The notes beneath the pieces were generated by a model. It was not told the origin of the DNA and made no database searches. It was given only the letters and a program-made list of their open reading frames with translations. From Vibrio tasmaniensis 1F-187 (lineage in GTDB: Bacteria > Pseudomonadota > Gammaproteobacteria > Enterobacterales > Vibrionaceae): a stretch of DNA of 29,664 nucleotides. The translations under genes were made by a program, and so were the position numbers. Location: the NCBI RefSeq assembly GCF_000272405.2, contig NZ_AJZM02000019.1, positions 1 to 29,664 of the forward strand. The letters run 5' to 3'. Below are positions 18,052 to 26,305 of this stretch, piece after piece. Every line of letters starts with the position of its first letter. Within the stretch, counting starts at the first letter, position 1.

Positions 18052-19120
18052 CCTCTCCTTTCAATTTTTTAGTTTTAGAAGCCAAAAGCGACCTTCTACG
18101 TAAAGTCGCCAGACTAAAGGCAGTCAGATACATCACAACAACAATCGCCATTAAGTAATGGTGCAGCCCCTGTTTAGGGCGATAAGTGATACTTTCATAT
18201 AATTGTGGTTCTAGCTCACCAATCTGAGCGTAGGCTTTGGTAAGTTCGTCGCGGTTAAGTGCCTCAAAGGCTTCACCACCGGATTCTTGCGCTACTCGTT
18301 TGATGGTTTCCATATCCAACGCCACTTCTCCCACGGTTTGAGGATCACCCATGGCGATAACGTGAATACGAACGCCTTTCGCCTTGGCGACTTTGGCGGC
18401 ATCGATAGGTTCAACAAAGCTTCCGGTGTCATTACCGTCGGTTAATACGATCACGACTTTCTCTTTCACGTTGGCATCAACACTTGAATCTTGAACGGCA
18501 GCACTTTGCTTCTCACTTTGCTCAAACACCTTAATCGCAAGACCAATCGCATCACCTAAGTGCGTGCTTTGCCCTGCCATCGCGACATCGGTTTGATTAA
18601 GCAGTTCAAACCATACATCTTGGTCGGCGGTAAATGGCGTTTGTACAAACGCTGCATCACCAAACAAGATCAAACCGAGTCGGTCCCCTTTTCTGGTTTT
18701 CGCGAAATCGGCTAACACCTCTTTGGTCGCATCTAAGCGAGAGATTTTATCGCCTTGCTGAGAGGTAAAATCTTGCTCCGCCATTGAGCCGGATAAATCG
18801 ACCACCACCATCACATCACGACCCAATTGTTCACGAATTTGTGGCTCACCAAGAATGGTTGGTTTCGCTAACGCACACACGACCAATACCCAAGTAATAA
18901 TGAGCGTGGTCCGTTGCCACCAGCTTGGTGTTAACTGGCTGGCACCTTGTGACGGTGCTTCGCCAATCGCTTCAACCAATTCTCGAAAAAATGGCACCTT
19001 AATAGCCATTTGCTTAGTTCGGTAAGCTGGCACGGCAAAGTAGACTAACAACGGCAAAGGCAGCGCGATAAACCATAGCGGGTGCGCAAATTCAAAGCTG
19101 GCAGATAAAACATCAAACAT
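18041..19120 (-). CDS. VWA membrane protein (BatA-like)
   Basis: 359 residues with membrane segments at about 13-30 and 70-88 and near the C-terminus (about 322-340). The VWA domain has a canonical metal site D108-S110-S112 (DLSGS) plus the VVIVLTDGND segment. Position and architecture match BatA of MoxR/Bat operons. The start overlaps the end of the DUF4381 gene by 8 bp (ATGTTTGA). The metal site is intact in both VWA proteins of this operon, as expected for a heteromeric complex. Confidence 0.88.
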   Translation of the reverse strand: MFDVLSASFEFAHPLWFIALPLPLLVYFAVPAYRTKQMAIKVPFFRELVEAIGEAPSQGASQLTPSWWQRTTLIITWVLVVCALAKPTILGEPQIREQLGRDVMVVVDLSGSMAEQDFTSQQGDKISRLDATKEVLADFAKTRKGDRLGLILFGDAAFVQTPFTADQDVWFELLNQTDVAMAGQSTHLGDAIGLAIKVFEQSEKQSAAVQDSSVDANVKEKVVIVLTDGNDTGSFVEPIDAAKVAKAKGVRIHVIAMGDPQTVGEVALDMETIKRVAQESGGEAFEALNRDELTKAYAQIGELEPQLYESITYRPKQGLHHYLMAIVVVMYLTAFSLATLRRRSLLASKTKKLKGEDDA

Positions 19121-19673
19121 TGTCTTGCCCCTCAGCCATTACCTGTACATTCGGTTTTGTTTGTACATCGGGTTTATGAAGCTTTAGCCACATCATCGCA
19201 GTTTGAATCACCTCTAAACGCTGTTCAAAGCTCAGACGCACATTAGGGTCAATTAGGCTTTGCATCCATAATTCCGAAACTTCATCGGCAAAGAACGCAT
19301 TGCTGTTTTCACTTGTGTTAGCGCTAACAGGCAGATAAGCGTTCAGACGGTTTACATAGGCTTTTCCAAACAGCTTTGCATTGCTGCTGTCTAGGTAACG
19401 AAGTACCACTTTGAGGACTTTAAAGGTTCGTTCAGTTGAGTTCTTGTCTCTTGCATCCAGTACCATGAGTTCTTGAAGCGCTTCTTTGCGATAACGGTTA
19501 TTCCACCACCTTAGCGCTAAACGATAAGCCAGATAGACAGCGACCAATAACAGAATGACGCCAAGGATCTTCCAGCCAATAGTTTGCGGCATCCAGCTCA
19601 CGCTCTCGGGAATGGCGACGTCGTGCAGATCGCGAAGGATATAAGTACTTGGAGGCGTATGTTCAACGGCCAT
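19113..19673 (-). CDS. DUF4381 membrane protein
   Basis: 186 residues, a single membrane segment at about 33-50 and a basic helical cytoplasmic domain beginning RWWNNRYRKEAL. The preceding DLHDVAIPESVSWMPQTIGW stretch and the position between DUF58 and BatA are typical of DUF4381. Its ATG directly abuts the DUF58 stop (TAG-ATG), so translation is coupled. The biochemical function is unknown; it is consistently part of MoxR/Bat operons. Confidence 0.85.
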   Translation of the reverse strand: MAVEHTPPSTYILRDLHDVAIPESVSWMPQTIGWKILGVILLLVAVYLAYRLALRWWNNRYRKEALQELMVLDARDKNSTERTFKVLKVVLRYLDSSNAKLFGKAYVNRLNAYLPVSANTSENSNAFFADEVSELWMQSLIDPNVRLSFEQRLEVIQTAMMWLKLHKPDVQTKPNVQVMAEGQDNV

Positions 19674-20636
19674 CTAACGCCCTCCCACCAGCTTTTGAAG
19701 CTGAGAAATATGAGTTCCAGACGTATCTAATTCGATATAAGGGAGGTTTTTCATCGCCATCAATTTAGCAAGGGACTGTTTCTGAAGTGCAGCCTTTTGA
19801 GCAAGGCTTTCACTTGCGAGGTTAACCTTAGATTGGCTATCGAGATTAAGTTGAAAGCGACCATCACCCACCACCCAATTTGCGCTTGCTAAATCTTGAG
19901 GTAATGATTGTTCCAATGGATCGGTGACCATTATGGCCAAGATGTCGTTGTGTTGCTGTAACTGCTTTAGTCGGTCTAGATGTTGCTCTTGGCAGTCGCG
20001 CCAATCGCTAATAAAAATTAAGGTCGACTGCTTTAATCTCATTCGTTTTATCAGTTCAATCCATTGGCTGAACCCGACTCCTTCGCTGTCACTTACACTT
20101 ACGCCTAAGCTTTGATTTGCTTTAGTAAGGTGCTTTAACTGAGCCAGTAAATCAGACTGTGAACGCTGTGCTTTGGTGTGGAAGAGTTTTTGATGAGAAG
20201 CTAAAACAAAGCCAACACGGTCACCATCTTTCAGGACTCGCCATCCACACAGTGCCGCGACTTCGGCCGCAACAACCGATTTCATGGTGTTTTGAGAAGC
20301 AAAGAACATCGAACTGCGCTGATCGACACAGATCATTACATTTCGGTCTTTCTCTTTGGTATAGCTACGAACATGAGGCTTACCCGTTCGCATCGTAACT
20401 TTCCAATCGAGGTTACGAATATCATCACCCAGTTGGTAGTGTCGTAACTCCTCAAAATTCAAACCACGACCACGAAACAGGGAATTATGTCGGCCCGACA
20501 ATACACTGCCCGCCTTTAGATGAGGCAACAGAGAAAACGACTCAGCTTGAGCCTGTATTCGCACTAACCTTGAATAATCACAGTACAAACGTGGATCAAG
20601 GCCTTGCGGTTTGGGAGCTTGTGTTGGCTTCGCCAT
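19674..20636 (-). CDS. DUF58 protein
   Basis: 320 residues, soluble. The DUF58 core is visible: LRHYQLGDDIRNLDWKVTMRTG, HVRSYTKEKDR and a VWA-like strand MICVDQRSSM in which the metal site is only partly kept. It starts 12 bp after the MoxR stop behind a strong AAGGGGG ribosome binding site. DUF58 proteins accompany MoxR ATPases and are thought to be cytoplasmic partners of the VWA proteins; the exact role is not known. Confidence 0.88.
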   Translation of the reverse strand: MAKPTQAPKPQGLDPRLYCDYSRLVRIQAQAESFSLLPHLKAGSVLSGRHNSLFRGRGLNFEELRHYQLGDDIRNLDWKVTMRTGKPHVRSYTKEKDRNVMICVDQRSSMFFASQNTMKSVVAAEVAALCGWRVLKDGDRVGFVLASHQKLFHTKAQRSQSDLLAQLKHLTKANQSLGVSVSDSEGVGFSQWIELIKRMRLKQSTLIFISDWRDCQEQHLDRLKQLQQHNDILAIMVTDPLEQSLPQDLASANWVVGDGRFQLNLDSQSKVNLASESLAQKAALQKQSLAKLMAMKNLPYIELDTSGTHISQLQKLVGGR

Positions 20637-20648
20637 GACGCCCCCTTG

Positions 20649-21632
20649 TTATCCGATCTCAACATTATCAAGCAGCTCTTCAACCACTCTTTGATGGTCA
20701 ATACCATCGGCCAATGCATCGTAAGACAACGAGAATCGGTGGCCTAATACGGTCGGCAACATGGCACGCACATCGTCCAACGTGACGTGGTCACGCCCTT
20801 GCAACCACGCATAAGCGCGAGCGCATTTATCCAATGAAATAGAAGCACGCGGGCTTGAGCCAATCTCAATCCACTTTGATAGGTTTGATTCTGGGTAACG
20901 CTCTGGCTTACGAGTCGCCATCACCAAAGCCACAATGTAGTTCTCAACTAAGTCGGAAACGGCAATATCTGGAAGTTGGCGGCGAGCTTCAAGTACCAAC
21001 TCAGGTTCAATATGCTCTGGAGTGACTAATTCCGAACTCGTCTCGCTACCGAGTTCCTCACTGCGCACAAGTCGAATGATGTCGCGTTCAGCTTCATCTT
21101 CTGGATAGTCGACCGTGACTTTCATAATGAAACGGTCCATCTGTGCTTCAGGCAGTGGATACGTACCTTCTTGCTCAACTGGGTTTTGCGTAGCGAGCAC
21201 CATGAATAGATCAGGTAGGATATGAGTTTGACCACCCACCGTAATCGTTCCTTCCGCCATGGCTTCAAGCAGAGCCGCTTGTACCTTTGCAGGAGCACGG
21301 TTCACTTCATCGGCTAAAACAATACTGTTGAAAATAGGACCCGGTTGAAAGTGCAACTGAGGCTTTCCATCAAGCTCTTGATACACTTCTGTACCGGTTA
21401 CATCTGATGGCAGCAGGTCAGGCGTAAACTGAATTCGACCAAAACTGGTGTTCAGTAGGTTCGCCAGCGATTTCACTGAACGAGTTTTCGCTGTACCGGG
21501 AAGTCCCTCTAAAAGCACATGCCCATTAGTCAATAACCCTATCACCAGAGCCCGAACGACGTGGCTCTGACCGATAACACTTTTCTCTGTTTGTTCAATC
21601 AGTTGGTTAATTGCTTGTTGCGCATGGTTCAT
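20649..21632 (-). CDS. MoxR-family AAA+ ATPase
   Basis: 327 residues, cytoplasmic. Walker A is GLPGTAKT (43-50), Walker B is VLADEVNRAP (about 108-117), and the sensor region is LATQNPVEQEGTYPLPEAQMDRF. MoxR ATPases act as chaperone-like remodelers with VWA proteins in processes such as metal insertion and envelope stress. It is the first gene of a six-gene unit in which every junction overlaps, abuts or is separated by 12 bp. The ribosome binding site is AAGGGA. The upstream region carries a tandem 35-bp repeat that may control the whole operon. Confidence 0.92.
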   Translation of the reverse strand: MNHAQQAINQLIEQTEKSVIGQSHVVRALVIGLLTNGHVLLEGLPGTAKTRSVKSLANLLNTSFGRIQFTPDLLPSDVTGTEVYQELDGKPQLHFQPGPIFNSIVLADEVNRAPAKVQAALLEAMAEGTITVGGQTHILPDLFMVLATQNPVEQEGTYPLPEAQMDRFIMKVTVDYPEDEAERDIIRLVRSEELGSETSSELVTPEHIEPELVLEARRQLPDIAVSDLVENYIVALVMATRKPERYPESNLSKWIEIGSSPRASISLDKCARAYAWLQGRDHVTLDDVRAMLPTVLGHRFSLSYDALADGIDHQRVVEELLDNVEIG

Positions 21633-21692
21633 AGGTCTTCCCTTAATTCAATCTGGCTGCGTACATCCTACTCACAAGCCCCATAACTATTA

Positions 21693-21762
21693 GTTATACA
21701 CGTGATAATTGTTCATCAGCGCGATAAGTTATAAACGTGATAATTGCTCATAAGCGCGACAA
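21693..21762. repeat. Tandem 35-bp repeat upstream of the MoxR operon
   Basis: Two adjacent 35-bp units (21693-21727 and 21728-21762) differ at four positions. Each begins GTTATAMACGTGATAATTG and ends with GCGCGAYAA. A partial third unit (GTTACAAGCGGAATAA) follows at 21766. The repeat lies 60-130 bp before the MoxR start, in the place expected for operators. Confidence 0.75.
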
Positions 21763-21816
21763 TTAGTTACAAGCGGAATAAGCAGCAAGCACGGTAGCCA
21801 AGCTCACCTCATCGCT

Positions 21817-24204
21817 TTATTTAAACTTAGCTTTCAATTGGTTAATGGCCTCTGGCGGTGCCACCTTGCTCAGTGATGAAATACATTGCTCAAACGCCTT
21901 TGGTACGCCCGGTATAAGGCTGTTTCGCGCCAACACTTCACACTGGGCATACAGGTGCTGTGGGTTACGGCTAAATTGGTAAGCCTTGTGCAGTGATTGA
22001 CTTGCCGCAAGCACATCCGATTTCTCCAAAGCCAATCCATACACATACCAATATTGTGGGTCGGTTTGTGCAGTTTCAGCAGCTTGTTTAAGGTACTCCG
22101 TTGCTTGTTCGTAATCTTTTACACGAAGCAGAGATAACCCTGTGCTGTATGGCAAAACACTAGATTTAGGCTGAGCTTCAATACCTTGCTTCAAGGTCGA
22201 CAACGCTTTTGCTTCGTTACCTTGCGCTCGATACAAATCCGCCAAGTTGGCGTAGCTGTTTTCGAAGTAAGGCTCAATCTCGATAGCGCCTTGATAGAAC
22301 TCAATCGCTTTATCGTGCTGACCTAAATCTCGGTAAACGTTGCCTAGGTTAGTACGTCCAAATCCTCTATCGGCATTAAATTGCTGTATTTCAATGTACT
22401 CTTCCAATGCAGGCTTGATTTGGTCTTTCTGCAGAGGATTCATTTCTCCCCAATAACGTACCAATGCACCTGCGGTTTCTGAACGAATCGATAATACAGG
22501 GTCTTTCAGTAGCGGCTCTAGAATCTGCCAACGGTCAGTGAATGGGAAACCAGACGAGCCTTGCACAACGCCCAAACGGATCATTTCATCATCATGTTTC
22601 ACCGCTCTTGCTAGCGAGATAAGCGTATTCTTACCCGTATTGCCGCCCAAACGTTCTAAGCTCGATGCACGAATGATATTGCTTAAGCTGGAGTCCTGAG
22701 CCGAGTATGCCAACGCATCCTCTGCACCTCTGTGCCCTATTGAGTCGGCATAAAAGGCAACAGCAAAATGTTGTTGGTTACGATACTTAGAATCTGGGAA
22801 CCATTCGCCAATTTGCTTATCTGCCCACTGGTCGGTTTGATCTTCATGACAGCTAGTACACACGTTCGGCGTTTTAATGTGTTGGCTAATATCAGGACAC
22901 GGGATATGCCAACTGTGGTCGCGTCTTGGGTCGACCTCCATGTAAGTCGTCTCTGGCATGTGACAAGTCGTACATTGTGAAGCTTCGGTATTCGCCTCGT
23001 GGAAGGTGTGTTTTTCAGGCGTGTACTCTGATGCAATGTGACATTGGCTACACACCGCTTCTTCGGCAATTTTCAGTTCTGCAGTATGTGGATCGTGACA
23101 GTTAGTACATGTGACGCCTTTTTCAGCCATCACTGATTGCAAGAAAGATCCGTAAACGTAATCTTCATCGTAGATTTGACCGTCGTTGTGGTAAAGCTCA
23201 GGGGTAATCAAGCTCAAGCGATACTTATCGAAGAAAGACCCGTTCACGTGGTCACCCGTTTCATTTAACTGAGTACGTCGGCTGTGGCATTGAGCACAGG
23301 TTTGAACTTGGTTGGTATGGATGATGTCTTTTGGTTGCAGGGTTGAGTTGCCCTCTTGGTAGACCCATTCTTTAACCGACTTCGACAAGTCGCGATCAAA
23401 GCCATAATGCGCGGAGGCTTGAACATCCTTTTCGCCATTCGCTTTGGCTAACTGGGCCTGCTCAACGTGCTCGCTTGCAGGGCCATGACAGGCTTCACAA
23501 CCGACATTAATCTCAGACCAAGTAGTGTTATAGGTATTACTCGCGCTGTCGTAGTTTTTCTCTAGGTTCGTTGAGTGGCAATCGGCACACATGAAGTTCC
23601 AGTTTTGACCGCTATTGGTCCAGTAGAATTCATCAGTGTTGGTGGTATCCGGGTAGAGGTTAAACCAGCGTTGACCGCCTTCGCCCTCAGTGCGAGAGTC
23701 CCAAGCGAAAGGAATCAACTGTACGCGTCCGTCTTCAAACTCAACCATGTACTGTTGTAGAGGTTCAAAGGCGAAGGTATAGCTGATTTTGTAATCTTTG
23801 AATTGGCCATCCGGCCCTTCGATGTTGACCCAAAACTCTTCTCCCTTGCGAAAAAAACGGTTGGGCTTTCCTTTATGAGTCACGGTTTGATCGTTGAAAT
23901 CGCCCAAAACGGACTCATCAGTCGCGTGTTTCATCGCCATATCATGATGAGAGCCTTGCCACGCTTCCACTTCTTCGCTGTGACAGTCAACGCATGCTTC
24001 AGAACCAACATACGTAGCCTTGGTAGAGCTGGCATCTAAGGTTTCTGAATCAATAAGCGAAGCTTCAGTCGTCGTCGGAGCTTGTTCATTCGCATACACA
24101 TTGACACTGAGTGTCGACAACATAGGTAAAGACAACATTGCGGATAATACTGCAACTCGCTGGTGTTTCAATCCGTTCACTAGTGAGCACAACCATGCAG
24201 ACAT
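21817..24204 (-). CDS. Octaheme c-type cytochrome with HEAT/TPR tail
   Basis: 795 residues, exported (signal peptide ending VYA, about residue 38). Eight CXXCH heme sites are present at residues 71, 206, 236, 303, 366, 385, 411 and 449 (CVDCH, CADCH, CEACH, CAQCH, CTNCH, CSQCH, CTTCH and CTSCH). They are followed by HEAT-like repeats (about 480-590) and TPR repeats (about 600-770). The heme part resembles multiheme cytochromes of the c554 / doubled-CXXCH type. An additional Cys (436, HIPCPD) has no heme motif. It lies between the MoxR operon and sulfatase A on the same strand, with its own 207-bp upstream region and an AAGGAATG ribosome binding site. Electron partner and reaction are unknown. 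It is not obviously a nitrite or hydroxylamine enzyme. Confidence 0.9.
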   Translation of the reverse strand: MSAWLCSLVNGLKHQRVAVLSAMLSLPMLSTLSVNVYANEQAPTTTEASLIDSETLDASSTKATYVGSEACVDCHSEEVEAWQGSHHDMAMKHATDESVLGDFNDQTVTHKGKPNRFFRKGEEFWVNIEGPDGQFKDYKISYTFAFEPLQQYMVEFEDGRVQLIPFAWDSRTEGEGGQRWFNLYPDTTNTDEFYWTNSGQNWNFMCADCHSTNLEKNYDSASNTYNTTWSEINVGCEACHGPASEHVEQAQLAKANGEKDVQASAHYGFDRDLSKSVKEWVYQEGNSTLQPKDIIHTNQVQTCAQCHSRRTQLNETGDHVNGSFFDKYRLSLITPELYHNDGQIYDEDYVYGSFLQSVMAEKGVTCTNCHDPHTAELKIAEEAVCSQCHIASEYTPEKHTFHEANTEASQCTTCHMPETTYMEVDPRRDHSWHIPCPDISQHIKTPNVCTSCHEDQTDQWADKQIGEWFPDSKYRNQQHFAVAFYADSIGHRGAEDALAYSAQDSSLSNIIRASSLERLGGNTGKNTLISLARAVKHDDEMIRLGVVQGSSGFPFTDRWQILEPLLKDPVLSIRSETAGALVRYWGEMNPLQKDQIKPALEEYIEIQQFNADRGFGRTNLGNVYRDLGQHDKAIEFYQGAIEIEPYFENSYANLADLYRAQGNEAKALSTLKQGIEAQPKSSVLPYSTGLSLLRVKDYEQATEYLKQAAETAQTDPQYWYVYGLALEKSDVLAASQSLHKAYQFSRNPQHLYAQCEVLARNSLIPGVPKAFEQCISSLSKVAPPEAINQLKAKFK

Positions 24205-24325
24205 AACATTCCTTGTTTTTATACATCCTTATGCTTAATAAGGTAGACGTAAAAACAACGAAATTACAATTATTTAGTGGCAGTGGGCTCGATAGTTGTG
24301 ATTCATATTCACGACTGATATCTAC

Positions 24326-24336
24326 TCATCGATATG
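24326..24336 (+). promoter_or_regulatory. TCATCGATRTG motif, copy 1 (upstream of octaheme cytochrome)
   Basis: TCATCGATATG, 122 bp upstream of the cytochrome start and just beyond the sulfatase A terminator. It is identical to the copy at 26083. Confidence 0.4.
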
Positions 24337-24341
24337 CTCAT

Positions 24342-24367
24342 AAAAAAAGAGCTCCGAAGAGCTCTTT
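24342..24367 (-). terminator. Terminator of sulfatase A with UUCG tetraloop
   Basis: On the minus strand: stem AAAGAGCTC, loop TTCG closed by a C-G pair, complement GAGCTCTTT, then a T tract. It lies 45 bp after the sulfatase A stop and isolates the cytochrome gene from read-through. Confidence 0.9.
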
Positions 24368-24411
24368 CGTGTTACCAGTTTCATCAAACATCAGTTTCAA
24401 TAAACCAAAGC

Positions 24412-25959
24412 TTACTTATTATGGTTCTCTTGAAGTTTTTCCATAACCTGATCCAAGCTAAAGCTTGCTGCTTTTTGACGTGGTGGATATTCAGCAAAGG
24501 TTTCTAAGAACTTGCCAACATACGCTTGCGCAGGAACGAACATATAGGCATGGTCTAACAACCAGTCATAGTACGTATTCGATGTGATATCTGCGTTTTC
24601 GTATGGGTCCATTCGGAGGTTAAACAGCTTAGGAAGACGTAACGTTACAAACGGTTCTGCCCAAATTTGCATGGTACCCGTCGCACGCTGCTCCATGAAC
24701 ACCGCTTTCCATTGGTTGTAACGAAGTGCCGCAAGGTCACCGTCATCGGTAAAGTAGAAGATCTCCGAACGACGACCTTTCTCTTCTTCACCGGTTAGGT
24801 AAGGAAGGAAGTTGTAGCCATCTAGATGAACTTTAAACGTTTTATCACCCGCAGTATGACCTTTCAGTAGTTTCTCTTTGATCTGATCATCACCAGCAGC
24901 TGCAACGAAGGTTGGCATCCAGTCCATGTGGTGCATGATTTCATTTGAAACACTGCCCGGTTCAATCTTTCCTGGCCAACGAACCATTGCTGGTACACGG
25001 TATGCGCCTTCCCAGTTGGTGTTTTTCTCACCACGGAACGGCGTTGTACCGGCATCAGGCCAAGAGTTCATGTGTGGACCGTTATCCGTTGAGTAGAAAA
25101 CGATGGTGTTGTCTTTGATGCCCAACTCATCCACTTGCTTCAATAGTTGTCCAACGTGTCGATCGTGCTCAACCATACCATCAGCGTAATTACTGATGCC
25201 GGTTACACCTTTGCTATCTGGCTGCACGTGCGTTCTAAAGTGCATTCTTGTTGCGTTCCACCAAACGAAGAATGGTTTGTCCGCTTTCACTGCGCGATCC
25301 ATGAAATCAAGTGCCGCGTCTAGTGTTTCTTCATCGACCGTTTCCATACGCTTACGCGTTAGTGGGCCTGTATCTTCAATCTTGCCATCTGCGAATGATT
25401 TGATCACACCACGAGGGCCAAATTTCTTACGGAACTCAGGATCTTTAGGGTAGTAGTATGTCTCTGGCTCTTCTTCAGCATTCAGGTGGTAAAGGTTGCC
25501 AAAAAATTCGTCAAACCCGTGTGCTGTTGGAAGGAATTCATCTTTATCGCCAAGGTGGTTTTTACCAAATTGACCTGTCATGTACCCCATAGGTTTAAGC
25601 ATTTCTGCAATCGTTGCATCCTCCGCTTGCAAACCAATGTCTGCTCCTGGAAGGCCAACTTTACTTAAACCCGTTCTAAGAACACTTTGACCCGTGATGA
25701 ACGTTGAGCGACCTGCGGTACAAGACTGCTCCGCATAATAATCGGTAAACATCATGCCTTCTTTGGCGATGCTATCAATATTTGGAGTGCGGTAACCCAT
25801 TAAGCCAAATGTGTACGCACTCACATTGGATTGACCAATGTCGTCCCCCCAAATGACCAATATATTTGGCTTTTCTGCTGCAAAAGTGGCGCTAGACGCG
25901 GCCATCATTGCTGTACCCAAAATCGCTAATCGACGTTTAGCGCCATACTTCGCTGTCAT
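24412..25959 (-). CDS. Cys-type sulfatase A (arylsulfatase family)
   Basis: Periplasmic type I sulfatase. I prefer the ATG at 25959, preceded by AGAGG; an in-frame ATG at 25986 adds nine residues and spoils the signal peptide. The signal peptide ends ATFA, then AEKPNILVIWGDD provides metal-binding Asp residues. The activation motif is SCTAGRS (Cys is residue 80 from this start), a Cys-type CxAxR site. Further family segments are GKNHLGD, STDNGP and the FRGEKNTNWEGAYRVP region. The Cys is the substrate of formylglycine formation, presumably by the anSME encoded at 9670-11001. The natural sulfate ester cannot be read from the sequence. It is divergent from, and paralogous to, sulfatase B. Confidence 0.92.
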   Translation of the reverse strand: MTAKYGAKRRLAILGTAMMAASSATFAAEKPNILVIWGDDIGQSNVSAYTFGLMGYRTPNIDSIAKEGMMFTDYYAEQSCTAGRSTFITGQSVLRTGLSKVGLPGADIGLQAEDATIAEMLKPMGYMTGQFGKNHLGDKDEFLPTAHGFDEFFGNLYHLNAEEEPETYYYPKDPEFRKKFGPRGVIKSFADGKIEDTGPLTRKRMETVDEETLDAALDFMDRAVKADKPFFVWWNATRMHFRTHVQPDSKGVTGISNYADGMVEHDRHVGQLLKQVDELGIKDNTIVFYSTDNGPHMNSWPDAGTTPFRGEKNTNWEGAYRVPAMVRWPGKIEPGSVSNEIMHHMDWMPTFVAAAGDDQIKEKLLKGHTAGDKTFKVHLDGYNFLPYLTGEEEKGRRSEIFYFTDDGDLAALRYNQWKAVFMEQRATGTMQIWAEPFVTLRLPKLFNLRMDPYENADITSNTYYDWLLDHAYMFVPAQAYVGKFLETFAEYPPRQKAASFSLDQVMEKLQENHNK

Positions 25960-26082
25960 AGAAACCTCTTCGTAAGTTATTTGCATCCTGCCCTACAACG
26001 TATAGTTCATTTTTTGCGCATACGCGAGATTACCTAAGCTATTAATATTTTTGTCATTTTTATCGAGATATGGATACAGAAG

Positions 26083-26093
26083 TCATCGATATG
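26083..26093 (+). promoter_or_regulatory. TCATCGATRTG motif, copy 2 (divergent sulfatase region)
   Basis: TCATCGATATG, identical to copy 1 and about 125 bp from the sulfatase A start. Confidence 0.4.
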
Positions 26094-26108
26094 GTTTACG
26101 GCAACAAA

Positions 26109-26124
26109 CATGATAAGGATCACA
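26109..26124. promoter_or_regulatory. Possible CRP-binding site
   Basis: CATGA-TAAGGA-TCACA fits the TGTGA-N6-TCACA frame with a perfect right half and three of five bases in the left half. Catabolite control of sulfatases would be plausible. Sequence match only. Confidence 0.35.
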
Positions 26125-26253
26125 CATACAAACTAAGGGGCTGTTCTGGCAACACACTGGAACTGATATGAATCAATAAGTTAACTAGACATCATAACGA
26201 TTGGTTATAAGCACTATAAAAGGACGGAACGGAATTTTGAGAATAACATTTGC

Positions 26254-26264
26254 TCATCGATGTG
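26254..26264 (+). promoter_or_regulatory. TCATCGATRTG motif, copy 3 (near sulfatase B start)
   Basis: TCATCGATGTG, one base different from the other two copies, about 42 bp before the sulfatase B ATG and thus within or close to the leader. Confidence 0.4.
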
Positions 26265-26305
26265 TTGTTCTAACGCATTAATCTTAAAAGTGAATCGGAG
26301 TCCTT

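Larger units (their letters stand above)
25960..26305. promoter_or_regulatory. Divergent sulfatase promoter region
   Basis: About 345 bp without a gene. It holds a possible CRP site (26109-26124), two copies of TCATCGATRTG (26083-26093 and 26254-26264), and two overlapping inverted repeats, ATAAC-GATTG-GTTAT (26194-26208) and TTATA-AGCAC-TATAA (26205-26219). The second contains a TATAA that may serve as a -10 element toward sulfatase B. The sulfatase B ribosome binding site is CGGAG. Confidence 0.55.

Noticed and set aside
24296..24314. CRP or FNR site upstream of the octaheme cytochrome (TTGTGATTCATATTCACGA)
   Set aside because: The GTGA and TCAC arms are separated by 7 bp, one too many for CRP, and the FNR match is only about 7 of 10 positions.
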